Source: an uncultured Oscillospiraceae bacterium
GTDB taxonomy: Bacteria; Bacillota; Clostridia; Oscillospirales; Oscillospiraceae
NCBI GenBank assembly: GCA_934591815.1
Contig: CAKTPV010000005.1
Coordinates: 43,906-107,905, forward strand
Direction: 5' to 3'
DNA: 64,000 nucleotides
Shown piece after piece: positions 41,687-50,299 of this stretch. The position numbers were made by a program, and so were the translations under genes. Numbering within the stretch: the stretch's first letter is position 1; each line of letters opens with the position of its first letter. The notes beneath the pieces are model-generated. The model saw only the letters and a program-made list of their open reading frames with translations. It did not search any database and was not told the DNA's origin.

Positions 41687-43171
41687 ATGGGCAAATCGTA
41701 TATCTTGGCTGTGGATCAAAGCACGCAGGGTACAAAGGCGCTGCTGCTGGACGAACAGGGGCGCTTTCTGCTGCGCCGGGACGTCCCCCACCGCCAGCTC
41801 ATCAACGACCAGGGTTGGGTCGGCCACGACGCGCTGGAGATCGCCGGAAATCTCCCCCGCGTCTGCCGCATGGTGATCGAGGACTCCGGCGCCGCCCCCG
41901 GCGACATCGTAGGCGTCGCCGTGACCAACCAGCGGGAGAGCGTCTGCGTTTGGGACGCGGACACCGGCCAGCCGGTTTCCCACTCCGTGGTGTGGCAGTG
42001 CAACCGTGCCGCCTCCCTCTGTGACCGGCTGGACAGCCCCGGGCTGCGGCAGGCCATACAGGAAAAGACCGGCCTGCAATTCTCCCCCTTCTTCTCCGCC
42101 CCCAAGGTGGGCTGGATCCTGGAGAACGTCCCCGGCGCGGCGGAAAAAGCCCGTCAGGGCAGGCTGCGCCTCGGCACGATGGACACATGGACAATGTGGC
42201 AGATGACCCACGGCGCCGTCCACAAGACCGATGCCTCCAACGCCAGCCGCACCCAGCTTTTCGACATACACACCCAGCGTTGGGACGACGAGCTGTGCCG
42301 CGTGTTCGGCATCCCACCCTCCATGCTGCCGCAGGTCTGCGATTCCAACGCGCTGTACGGTGAGACAGATCTTTGGGGCCTGCTGCCCCACCGCGTCCCC
42401 ATCCACGCGGCGGTGGGCGACTCCCACGGCGTAATGTTCAGCCATTTCTGCACGGAGCCGGGGGACGCCATGTGCGGCTTCGGTACGGGCAGCTGCGTCC
42501 TTCTGAATACCGGCAGCACCCCCATCGCCTCCCACAGCGGCATGAACACCACGGTGGCGTGGCGCACGGGCGGCGACACAGTCTACGCGCTGGAGGGCGT
42601 GGCGAACTACTCCGGCGCCGTGGTCACATGGCTCAAGGACAATGCCGGGCTGATCGACGATCCGGCGGCCACCTCCGCCTTGGCTTACAGTGCCAACACC
42701 GGCGACCGCACCTACATGGTCCCCGCCTTCACCGGCATCGGCGCACCCCACTGGCGCTCCGACGCCACCGCCGCCTTCTTGGGCATGACCCGTTTGACGG
42801 GCAGGGCGGAGCTGGTTCGTGCCGCACTGGAAAGTGTGGCGTATCAGATCGCCGACCTGATTTTCTGCGCCCAGCAGGACAGCGGCACGCCCCTGCGGGA
42901 GCTGCGGGTAGCCGGAGGCCCCACCCGCAACGAATACCTGATGCAGTTTGAAAGCGACATTTTAGGCTGTCCCGTAGTGGTGGCACGGCACGAGGAGCTT
43001 TCCGGCATCGGCAGCGCCTATATGGCAGGGCTGGCCATGGGTCTGTACGACCACGACGCCCTGCGCCGCATCAACGCCTCCACCATCTTCACCCCCCAGA
43101 TGTCCCAGCCCCGCCGGCAGGCATGCCTTTCAGGCTGGAAGCACGCGGTGGAGACGGTGCTGCACTACTGA
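41687..43171 (+). CDS. FGGY-family carbohydrate/polyol kinase, glycerol kinase-like
   Basis: 494 aa. N-terminal phosphate-1 motif ILAVDQSTQGTKALLLD, then VTNQRESVCVWD (Arg-Glu pair that binds glycerol in GlpK), VWQCNRAAS, GTMDTWTMWQMT, GDSHGVM (catalytic Asp position) and C-terminal VAGGPTRNEYLMQFESDILG. Differences from GlpK include WQCNR for WQDRR and FFSAPK for YFSATK (Tyr to Phe), and no FBP-loop match, so the substrate may be a larger polyol or ketose rather than glycerol. RBS AGGAGGTG. Confidence 0.87.
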   Translation: MGKSYILAVDQSTQGTKALLLDEQGRFLLRRDVPHRQLINDQGWVGHDALEIAGNLPRVCRMVIEDSGAAPGDIVGVAVTNQRESVCVWDADTGQPVSHSVVWQCNRAASLCDRLDSPGLRQAIQEKTGLQFSPFFSAPKVGWILENVPGAAEKARQGRLRLGTMDTWTMWQMTHGAVHKTDASNASRTQLFDIHTQRWDDELCRVFGIPPSMLPQVCDSNALYGETDLWGLLPHRVPIHAAVGDSHGVMFSHFCTEPGDAMCGFGTGSCVLLNTGSTPIASHSGMNTTVAWRTGGDTVYALEGVANYSGAVVTWLKDNAGLIDDPAATSALAYSANTGDRTYMVPAFTGIGAPHWRSDATAAFLGMTRLTGRAELVRAALESVAYQIADLIFCAQQDSGTPLRELRVAGGPTRNEYLMQFESDILGCPVVVARHEELSGIGSAYMAGLAMGLYDHDALRRINASTIFTPQMSQPRRQACLSGWKHAVETVLHY

Positions 43172-43203
43172 CACATATTATTACCGAGAGGAGAAATTGA
43201 AAA

Positions 43204-44526
43204 ATGTCAAAAAGGCTGTTCGTTTTTTCCGTTGACGCCATGGTCACAGAGGACGTAAACGCCCTGCGCCAAATGCCCAACTTCCAAAAATACCTGGCAG
43301 GCGGCAGCGAGTTCAAGGACGGTATGCGTACCATCTACCCCTCCGTCACCTACCCTGCCCACGTCAGCATCCTGACGGGCTGCTACGCCGGCAAGCACGG
43401 CATCACCAGCAACTTCGACTTCACCACCACCAACAAGGACGACAACTGGCTGTGGTTCAGCGACCGCATTCAGGTGGAGGATATCTTCTCCGTGGCCAAG
43501 AAGGCCGGGCTGAAGACCGCCTCCGTCTCATGGCCGGTTACCGGCTGCAATCCCAACGTGGACTACCTCATCGATGAGTACTGGATGCCGCTGCCCGGCG
43601 ACACGCTGGCAAGCAGCTTCCGCCGCGCCGGCAGCAGTGACGAGGTCATCCGTATCATGGAGCGCCACACCGACCTGTTGGGTGAGGGCTGGGAGCTGGG
43701 TGGCAAGAAACACTTCATGCAGTGGCCGCAGGTGGACCGCTGGATCGTGGCCTGCACCTGTGACATCCTGCGCCAATTCCGCCCGGAGGTCACGTTCATG
43801 CACACCGGTGCATTTGACAGCACCCGCCACCACCACGGCGTGTTCAGCTCCTATCTGGACGAATGCCGCGCCGATTTGGATCGCTACATCGGTCAGGTGG
43901 GCGACACGCTTTCGGAGCTGGGTGTGCTGGAGGACACCAACTTCATCATGGTCAGCGACCACGGTCAGCGTGATATCAACCGCGCCATCAACCTGAACGT
44001 CAAGCTGGCAGACGCCGGTCTGATCCACACCGACGAAAACGGCACGGTGACGGACTGGCAGGCCTACTGCTTCTCCAACGCCATGTCCAGCCTCGTCTAC
44101 GTGAAGGACCCCTCCGACGAGCAGCTGGTGGCCCGCGTACACGATGAGCTGAAGGCGCTGCAGGACGAGGGCGTGTTCGGTATCGGCCGTCTCTACACCG
44201 CGCAGGAGGCACGGGACGAGGAGCAGCTCTACGGCGACTTCTCCTTCGTCATCGAGTCCGATGGCTACACCTCCTTTGGCGACAGAGCCGTGCGCCCGCT
44301 GGTGCAGAACTTCGACGCCAGCGACTATCGCTTCGGCCGCGCTACCCACGGCTACATGCCGGACTACGGTCCGCAGCCCGTGTTCGTGGCCAAGGGCCCC
44401 GGCATCCGCAACGGCGTGGTGCTGGGTCGCGGACGGGTCATCGACGAAGCGCCCACCTTTGCCGCCCTGCTGGGTCAGCAGATGCCTTGGGCGGACGGCA
44501 GGGTCATCACCGACATCCTTCGCTAA
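43204..44526 (+). CDS. Nucleotide pyrophosphatase/phosphodiesterase (NPP)-type alkaline phosphatase superfamily protein
   Basis: 440 aa without signal peptide, so cytoplasmic. Two-metal site elements: FSVDAM (Asp11), YPSVTYPAHVSILTG (nucleophile Thr49), HTGAFDSTRHHHG (Asp, His), MVSDHGQ (Asp-His) and ATHGYMPDYG (His). This is the NPP/autotaxin-like set rather than sulfatase. NPPs cleave nucleotide, glycerophospho- or sugar-phosphodiesters. In this operon it probably cuts an imported phosphodiester, releasing a polyol for the FGGY kinase (inference). Last gene of unit 1; RBS AGAGGAGA. Confidence 0.87.
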   Translation: MSKRLFVFSVDAMVTEDVNALRQMPNFQKYLAGGSEFKDGMRTIYPSVTYPAHVSILTGCYAGKHGITSNFDFTTTNKDDNWLWFSDRIQVEDIFSVAKKAGLKTASVSWPVTGCNPNVDYLIDEYWMPLPGDTLASSFRRAGSSDEVIRIMERHTDLLGEGWELGGKKHFMQWPQVDRWIVACTCDILRQFRPEVTFMHTGAFDSTRHHHGVFSSYLDECRADLDRYIGQVGDTLSELGVLEDTNFIMVSDHGQRDINRAINLNVKLADAGLIHTDENGTVTDWQAYCFSNAMSSLVYVKDPSDEQLVARVHDELKALQDEGVFGIGRLYTAQEARDEEQLYGDFSFVIESDGYTSFGDRAVRPLVQNFDASDYRFGRATHGYMPDYGPQPVFVAKGPGIRNGVVLGRGRVIDEAPTFAALLGQQMPWADGRVITDILR

Positions 44527-44542
44527 CCGCCAATTCGTGTAA

Positions 44543-44559
44543 TAATATTAGTAATATTA
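44543..44559. promoter_or_regulatory. Operator candidate O3 (distal, unit 2)
   Basis: Perfect 17-bp odd palindrome TAATATTAGTAATATTA centred on G44551, just after the unit 1 stop codon and about 140 bp upstream of the unit 2 start of transcription. Best match of the four sites. Confidence 0.65.
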
Positions 44560-44656
44560 AATGCTGTGGGCATTGTGATACCCCCCAACTTACCCGCTGT
44601 GTATCGGCGCTTTTTATGCAATTCGTAGAAAGTTCCCGGAATTGCCGCCAGATATA

Positions 44657-44685
44657 TTGCACAAACCACTCCATTGTGGTATCTT
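44657..44685 (+). promoter_or_regulatory. Promoter of unit 2 (P2)
   Basis: TTGCAC (44657-44662), 17-nt spacer, TATCTT (44680-44685); transcription would start near 44692. Confidence 0.6.
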
Positions 44686-44707
44686 TTCAGTGAACAAAGC
44701 ACCGCTC

Positions 44708-44722
44708 AATATTAGTAATTTT
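44708..44722. promoter_or_regulatory. Operator candidate O4 (proximal, unit 2)
   Basis: AATATTAGTAATTTT centred on G44715, one mismatch from a perfect 15-bp palindrome, about 20 bp downstream of the predicted start of transcription. Same relative placement as O2 in unit 1. Confidence 0.62.
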
Positions 44723-44800
44723 ACAAACTCCGCTCCCCTTGCCTTTGCCGACAGGGAGCGTCCCCGGGCTTGAGAATTTTCATCAGGAGGAATACGAAAT

Positions 44801-45778
44801 ATGAGCACCTTTCCCACCAAAGAAAAGGCTCTCGGTATGTATCGCAAGATGTACGAGATCCGAAAGTATGAAGAGAGCATCTACTACCTGTTTCTGGAGG
44901 GCATCATGCCCGGCACCATCCACCAGTCTACCGGTGAGGAGGCCAGCGCGGTAGGTATGCTGTATGACCTGCGGAAGGAAGACTGGATGGCCTCCACCCA
45001 CCGCCCCGCCGGTCACGACATCGCCAAGGGCATCTCCGTCAAGGCCATGATGTGCGAGATGTTCGGTGCCGCGGACGGCTGCTGCCACGGCATCGGCGGC
45101 GCCATGCACACCGGCGACATCTCCGTGGGCGCGATGACCGCCAATGCCATCGTGGGCGGCAACCTGCCTATCGCCGCCGGCGCGGCACTGGCCTTTAAGA
45201 TGCGGGGTCAGGACAATGTGGTGGTCTGCTTCTTCGGCGACGGCGCTTCCAACGAAGGCTCCTACCACGAGACCATGAACGCCGCCGGCCTGTGGAAGCT
45301 GCCGGTGGTCTACGTCTGCGAGAACAACGGCTACTCCGCCAACACCGCCATCTCCCTGACCTGCTGCCAGGAGAACGTGGCCGCCGACCGCGCCGCCGTG
45401 TACGGCATCCCCAGCGAGGTGGTGGACGGCAACGATGTGCTGGCCGTCAACGAGGCGGCCACCCGCGCCATCGCCCGCGCCCGCGCCGGAGAAGGCCCCA
45501 CCATTTTGGAGCTGAAGACCTACCGCCACGGCGGTCATTCCCGCAACGACGCCTGCGGCTACCGTCCCAAGGACGAGGAAAAGCGTTGGATTCAGGATCA
45601 CGATCCTGTGAAGATGTTCCGTGAGCGCATTCTGAAAGAGGGCGCTGCCACGGAGGAGGAACTCAAGCAGCTGGAGACCGCGGTGGAGACCGAGGTGGAT
45701 GAGGCCGTGGAGTATGCCAAGACTGCGCCTCTGCCCGAGAACGAGTCCGCGCTGCATAACGTATTCTGGGAGGGTTAA
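44801..45778 (+). CDS. TPP-dependent dehydrogenase E1 component, alpha subunit (acetoin/2-oxoacid type)
   Basis: 325 aa. Thiamine diphosphate motif GDGASNEGSYHETMNAAGLW...ENN (GDG-x25-NN). HRPAGHDIAKG and GAMHTG blocks match AcoA/PdhA/BkdA E1 alpha; TYRHGGHSRND is the phosphorylation-loop region. The short length and absence of an N-terminal extension favour the acetoin dehydrogenase-like group. First gene of unit 2, RBS AGGAGGA, stop 4 bp before the beta subunit start. It decarboxylates a 2-oxoacid or cleaves acetoin and passes the acyl group to E2 lipoate. Confidence 0.9.
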   Translation: MSTFPTKEKALGMYRKMYEIRKYEESIYYLFLEGIMPGTIHQSTGEEASAVGMLYDLRKEDWMASTHRPAGHDIAKGISVKAMMCEMFGAADGCCHGIGGAMHTGDISVGAMTANAIVGGNLPIAAGAALAFKMRGQDNVVVCFFGDGASNEGSYHETMNAAGLWKLPVVYVCENNGYSANTAISLTCCQENVAADRAAVYGIPSEVVDGNDVLAVNEAATRAIARARAGEGPTILELKTYRHGGHSRNDACGYRPKDEEKRWIQDHDPVKMFRERILKEGAATEEELKQLETAVETEVDEAVEYAKTAPLPENESALHNVFWEG

Positions 45779-45782
45779 GACC

Positions 45783-46853
45783 ATGGCTATGATGTCTATT
45801 GCTGACGCTTATAAGAGCGCTATTGCAGAAGAAATGCGCAGAGACCCCAGCGTTTTCGTGCTGGGCGAGGATGAGGACATCCCCGGCGGTATGGGCGGTG
45901 CGTTCACCGTCACCAAGGGTATCGGCGACGAGTTCGGCGCGAACGTCCGTGTCGCCAAGGAAAACGGCTTTGAGATGAAGGGGCAGGACATCGGCAAGAT
46001 TCGCTGCATCAACACCCCCATCTCCGAGATCCTGATCGCCGGTGTGTGCGTAGGCTCCGCCATGAACGGCATGCGTCCCGTGGCCGACCTGCAATACGGC
46101 GACTTCCTGTTCTGCATGATGGATCAGCTGGTGAATCAGGCTGCCAAGATGTGCTATATGTCCGGCGGTGCGGTACCTGTCCCCATGGTCATGCGCGCCC
46201 CCTGCGGCGCCACCAACCGCGGCGCACAGCACGCCCAGTCTCTTGAGAGCTATTTCATCCACTGCCCCGGTCTGAAGGTCATCTGCCCCTCCACCGCCTA
46301 CGACGCCAAGGGTCTGATGAAGCAAGCCATCCGCGACGACAACCCGGTGCTGGTGTTTGAGCATAAGCTGCTCTACGGCGGCAAGCGCAAGGAGGCCGGC
46401 CAGCTCAGCACCATGGGCGAGGTTCCCGAGGAGGATTACACCATCCCCTTCGGCAAGGCCGCCATCCGCCGCGAGGGCAAGGATGTGACCATCGTAGCCA
46501 ATATGCTCATGTGGTACAAGGCCATGCAGGCCGCCGAAATTCTGGAGAAAGAGGGCATCAGCTGCGAGATCATCGACCCTCGCACCCTTGTTCCCTTCGA
46601 CTATGACACCGTTCTGGAGTCCGTGGCCAAGACCGGCAAGCTGATGATCGTCCACGAGGACAATTATACCGGCGGCTGGGGCGCACAGCTTGGCTCTTAC
46701 GTGGCCGAGCATGCCATCATGTCTCTGGACGCCCCCATCGTCCGCGTGGCCGCTCCCGACACGCCCACGCCGTTCTCCCCCAAGCTGGAGAGCTTCGTGA
46801 TCCCCTCCGTGGAGCGCATCGCCGACGAGGCCCGCAAGCTGGCCAAGCTGTAA
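45783..46853 (+). CDS. TPP-dependent dehydrogenase E1 component, beta subunit
   Basis: 356 aa from the ATG at 45783 (GGGAGGG within the upstream stop region); upstream in-frame codons belong to the alpha-subunit region. Motifs: VFVLGEDEDIPGGMGGAFTVTKG, INTPISEILIAGVCVGSAMNGMRPVADLQYGDF, RAPCGATNRGAQHAQS, IDPRTLVPFDYDTVLESVAKTGKLMIVHE. Forms alpha2beta2 E1 with the preceding product. Sequence does not by itself separate pyruvate, branched-chain and acetoin enzymes. Confidence 0.92.
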   Translation: MAMMSIADAYKSAIAEEMRRDPSVFVLGEDEDIPGGMGGAFTVTKGIGDEFGANVRVAKENGFEMKGQDIGKIRCINTPISEILIAGVCVGSAMNGMRPVADLQYGDFLFCMMDQLVNQAAKMCYMSGGAVPVPMVMRAPCGATNRGAQHAQSLESYFIHCPGLKVICPSTAYDAKGLMKQAIRDDNPVLVFEHKLLYGGKRKEAGQLSTMGEVPEEDYTIPFGKAAIRREGKDVTIVANMLMWYKAMQAAEILEKEGISCEIIDPRTLVPFDYDTVLESVAKTGKLMIVHEDNYTGGWGAQLGSYVAEHAIMSLDAPIVRVAAPDTPTPFSPKLESFVIPSVERIADEARKLAKL

Positions 46854-46869
46854 GCAGGAGGAATGTACC

Positions 46870-48111
46870 ATGACTGAGATCAAAATGCCCAGCGCCGGTC
46901 AGACCACCGACGAGGCTACCATCGTAGCCGTCCACGTCAAGCCCGGCGATACCATCAAGCGCGGCGACGTGCTGTGCGAGGCGGAAACGGACAAGGCCGT
47001 TCTGCCGGTGGAGAGCTTCGCCGCCGGCACGGCGCTGGCCGTGCTGGTCAACGAGGGAGACACCGTCACCGCCGGCACGGTTCTGGTGGTGGTCGGCAAG
47101 GACGGCGAGAGCTACGGCGGCGCTGCCGCCCCTGCATCCGCTGCTCCCTCTGCCCCCGCGGCCCCCGCGGAGGAGAAGCCCGCCGCCCCTGTGACGGAGC
47201 AGGACGAGTACCTGCCCATCATCAAGGGCGCCGTCCCCACCACTTCTGCTGCCCCTGCGGCTCCCGCGGCCGCCCCCGCTGCACACCCCGCCTTCCCCGC
47301 CATGCCCAACGCAAAGCTGGCCGCCCGGGAGCTGGGCGTGGATGTGGCCGCCGTCCCCGCTGCCAACGGTCAGTTCGTCACCCGTAACGACGTGGCACGC
47401 TACACGCCGCCTGCCGCTGCCGTTGTCGAGGCGGAGTACGAGGTGCTGCCCATGAGCCGTATGCGTCAGATCATCGGCAGACGCATGCGGGAGTCTCTCA
47501 GTGAGATCCCCTGCTGGCAGTGTACTACGTCCATCAAGATGGACGCCTGTATGGCGCTGCGGGATACCTATAAGGACAAGAAGGGCGTCAAGCTCTCTTA
47601 CAACGACATGATGGCCAAGGCCATCGCCGTGGCCTCCCGGAAGTTCCCGCTGGTGAACGCCCGGTACGAAAATGGCGAGGTGCGTGTCTACAACCACACC
47701 AACGTGGGACTGGCTGTGGCGCTGGACGGCGCACTGGTCGTTCCCGTCGTCCGCGACATCGACCGCAAGGGTCTGACGGAGATCGCCGGCGACTACAAGG
47801 CGCAGATCGCCAAGGCGCGCGAGAACAAGCTGCTGCCCGATGACATGGGCTGCGGCAGCATCACCATCTCCAACCTCGGCATGTACGACGTGGAGCAGTT
47901 CATTGCCATTGACAACCCGCCGGAGAGCTGCATTTTGGCCGTCGGCTCTATAAAGGTGAAGCCCGAGTGGGACGGCGAGAAGTTCGTCCCCGCCAATATG
48001 ATGACCGTGACCGGCTCCTTCGACCACCGGATCATCGACGGCGCATACGGCGCACAGTTCCTTCAGGAGCTGAAAATGCTGATGGAAGCGCCTGCGCTGA
48101 TGCTGTATTGA
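46870..48111 (+). CDS. Dihydrolipoyl acyltransferase (E2)
   Basis: 413 aa. One lipoyl domain (1-75; lipoylated Lys42 in ETDKAVLPVES), an Ala/Pro-rich flexible linker (about 85-145), a peripheral subunit-binding domain (NAKLAARELGVDVAAVPAANG) with a second short linker, and the catalytic domain with FDHRIIDG (His386, Asp390). It accepts the acyl group from E1 and transfers it to CoA. RBS AGGAGGA; 16 bp after E1 beta. Confidence 0.93.
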   Translation: MTEIKMPSAGQTTDEATIVAVHVKPGDTIKRGDVLCEAETDKAVLPVESFAAGTALAVLVNEGDTVTAGTVLVVVGKDGESYGGAAAPASAAPSAPAAPAEEKPAAPVTEQDEYLPIIKGAVPTTSAAPAAPAAAPAAHPAFPAMPNAKLAARELGVDVAAVPAANGQFVTRNDVARYTPPAAAVVEAEYEVLPMSRMRQIIGRRMRESLSEIPCWQCTTSIKMDACMALRDTYKDKKGVKLSYNDMMAKAIAVASRKFPLVNARYENGEVRVYNHTNVGLAVALDGALVVPVVRDIDRKGLTEIAGDYKAQIAKARENKLLPDDMGCGSITISNLGMYDVEQFIAIDNPPESCILAVGSIKVKPEWDGEKFVPANMMTVTGSFDHRIIDGAYGAQFLQELKMLMEAPALMLY

Positions 48112-48124
48112 TGAGGTAATAAGC

Positions 48125-49495
48125 ATGGAACAGTATGATGTATTGGTAATAGGCGGCGGCCCCGGCGGCTACTCCCTCGGCATCGCCGCTGCCAAGAAGG
48201 GCATGAAGGTCGCCCTTTTTGAAAAAGAGCATTTGGGCGGCACGTGTCTGAACGTGGGCTGCATCCCTACCAAGTATTTGGTAGACAAGGCCAACGCCAT
48301 GGAGAAGGTACGTGCGCTGGTGAAGAAGGACATCTTCCGCGACGCCGGCAGCTTCAGCTTCAAGAAGATCCAGCAGGGCAAGGGCGAGGTCACGGCCAAG
48401 CTGGTGAACGGCGTCCAGTTCCTGCTGAAGAAGGCCGGTGCAGAGATCGTCCGCGGCGAGGCAGTGCTGAAGAAAGACCGAATCGTCTCCTGCAACGGCA
48501 AGGACTATCAGGGCAAGTATGTGGTCATCGCCACCGGCAGCGTCCCCATGATGATCCCTATCCCCGGCCATGAGTATTGCATCGACTCCACCGGCGCACT
48601 GAACCTGCCCTCCCTGCCCCGCAGCATGGTGGTCATGGGCGGCGGCGTCATCGGGCTGGAGCTGGCCTGCGCCTTCGCAGCCTACGGCACGGAGATCACC
48701 GTGGTGGAGATGATGCCGGAGCTGATGCCCAATGAGCAGAAGGAGGCCGTGCGCATCGTCCTCAACGACCTGAAAAAGCAGGGCATCTCCCTGAAAACCG
48801 GTGCAAAGATGCTGCGCATCGAGAAAAACGGCGGTCTGCTGCGCGCCGTGTATGAGATCGGCGGCAAGGAGGAATCCACCGACTGCGAGCAGGTTCTGAT
48901 GGCCGCCGGCCGCAAGACCAACCTCTCCGGCATCGACGCCGAGGCGCTGGGCCTGAAGCTGGACGGCAAGAAGTGCATCGTGGTGGACGCCCATCAGCGC
49001 ACCAGTCTTCCCGGCGTGTACGCCATCGGCGACGTGGTGGGCGGCTTCCAGCTGGCGCATGCAGCCTACGCTGAGGGCGAAGCAGCACTGGCGGATATGC
49101 TGGGCGAGGACCGTCCCTACGGCACCGTTCCCGTCCCCGTCTGCACCTACACCATCCCCTGCTTCGCCTCGGTGGGTCTGACCACCCAGCGGGCAAAGGA
49201 GGCCGGCTATGAGCCGGTGCTGGGCAGCTTCGATTACAGCGCCAACGGCATGGCGCTGGCGGAGGGCGCTGCCGGCGCGGTGTTCGTGGTGGCGGATAAG
49301 GCCACCACCAAGACGCTGGGCGTCACCATCGTGGGTGAGAACTCCTCCGAGATGATCGCCATGGCCACCTCCGCCGTGGCGGACGGCCTTACCACCGACC
49401 AGTGGGAAAAGATGGTGGTGGCTCACCCCTCCCTGTGCGAGATGGTGCGGGAGGCAGCCTTGGACGCCTTTGGCCGCTCCGTCCACAAGGGCTAA
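48125..49495 (+). CDS. lpdA: Dihydrolipoyl dehydrogenase (E3)
   Basis: 456 aa flavoprotein that reoxidises E2 dihydrolipoate with NAD+. FAD motif VIGGGPGGYSLGIAAAKKG, redox disulfide GGTCLNVGCIPTK (Cys41, Cys46), NAD motif MGGGVIGLELACAFAAYG, and C-terminal AHPSLCE with the His434-Glu439 dyad. Fourteen bp after E2. Completes a self-contained complex within unit 2. Confidence 0.95.
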   Translation: MEQYDVLVIGGGPGGYSLGIAAAKKGMKVALFEKEHLGGTCLNVGCIPTKYLVDKANAMEKVRALVKKDIFRDAGSFSFKKIQQGKGEVTAKLVNGVQFLLKKAGAEIVRGEAVLKKDRIVSCNGKDYQGKYVVIATGSVPMMIPIPGHEYCIDSTGALNLPSLPRSMVVMGGGVIGLELACAFAAYGTEITVVEMMPELMPNEQKEAVRIVLNDLKKQGISLKTGAKMLRIEKNGGLLRAVYEIGGKEESTDCEQVLMAAGRKTNLSGIDAEALGLKLDGKKCIVVDAHQRTSLPGVYAIGDVVGGFQLAHAAYAEGEAALADMLGEDRPYGTVPVPVCTYTIPCFASVGLTTQRAKEAGYEPVLGSFDYSANGMALAEGAAGAVFVVADKATTKTLGVTIVGENSSEMIAMATSAVADGLTTDQWEKMVVAHPSLCEMVREAALDAFGRSVHKG

Positions 49496-49521
49496 TCTAT
49501 CAAGAAAAGAGGCGTTTTTCT

Positions 49522-50271
49522 ATGGATCATATGTTATTGAAAGATCGCGTGGCCATGGTCACCGGCGGTGGCCGCGGCATTGGTGAGGCGTCTGCCCGTC
49601 GGCTGGCCGAGTTCGGCGCAAAGGTCATCCTGGCCGACCTTGACCTCCCCTCCGCCACCGCTGTGGCGGAAGACCTCCGCGCCCACGGTATGGAGGCCGC
49701 GCCGCTGGAATTCAACGTCACCGACTTTGACCACATCGAGGAAAAGGTGGCCCAGGCCCGTTCCATCTTCGGCCGCATCGACATCCTTGTAAATGTGGCC
49801 GGTATCACCGGCTCCACCCCCATCGACCAGATCACCCACGAGAGCTGGGACCGCATGATGGATACCGACCTGAAGAGCATGTTCTTTGTGACACAGGCCG
49901 TGTTCGCCGTCATGAAGGCACAGAACTACGGCAAGCTGGTACATATCTCCTCCCTGGCGGCGCTGCGTGGCGGCAGAAGCTCCGACGCCTCCTATGCGGC
50001 GGCCAAGGCGGGCAATCTGAACCTGAGCAAGTGCTTCGCGCTGGCGGGTGCTCCCTACCACATCACATCCAACGCCGTCTGCCCCGGCAACATCCTCACC
50101 CCCATGGGCAAGACGCTCGCCTGGTCCAAGGTCGATCCCAAGACCTACATCCCCGCCGGGCGTTACGGCACAGCGGAGGACATCGCCAACGCCGTACTTT
50201 TCTACGCCAGTGACCTGTCCGACTATGTGACCGGCGACTACATGAACGTCAACGGCGGCCTGTATATGTGA
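49522..50271 (+). CDS. Short-chain dehydrogenase/reductase
   Basis: 249 aa from ATG 49522 (AAAGAGG upstream); the open frame before it lies within the E3 gene. Classical SDR: TGGGRGIG (14-21), Asp40 after the second strand (NAD preference), NVAG, Ser143-Tyr158-Lys162 catalytic triad, and PGNILTPMG. C-terminal GDYMNVNGGLYM is usual. Its place after the dehydrogenase complex suggests it oxidises a polyol or hydroxyketone to the compound used by E1, such as a diol to acetoin (inference). Confidence 0.88.
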   Translation: MDHMLLKDRVAMVTGGGRGIGEASARRLAEFGAKVILADLDLPSATAVAEDLRAHGMEAAPLEFNVTDFDHIEEKVAQARSIFGRIDILVNVAGITGSTPIDQITHESWDRMMDTDLKSMFFVTQAVFAVMKAQNYGKLVHISSLAALRGGRSSDASYAAAKAGNLNLSKCFALAGAPYHITSNAVCPGNILTPMGKTLAWSKVDPKTYIPAGRYGTAEDIANAVLFYASDLSDYVTGDYMNVNGGLYM

Positions 50272-50299
50272 CCCTTTTTCAGTCAGGAGGTGACTCGGT

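Noticed and set aside
44801..49495. Naming the complex pyruvate dehydrogenase (pdhABCD)
   Set aside because: E1/E2 sequence does not by itself distinguish pyruvate from acetoin or branched-chain substrates, and the context is a carbohydrate regulon; the generic name is safer.
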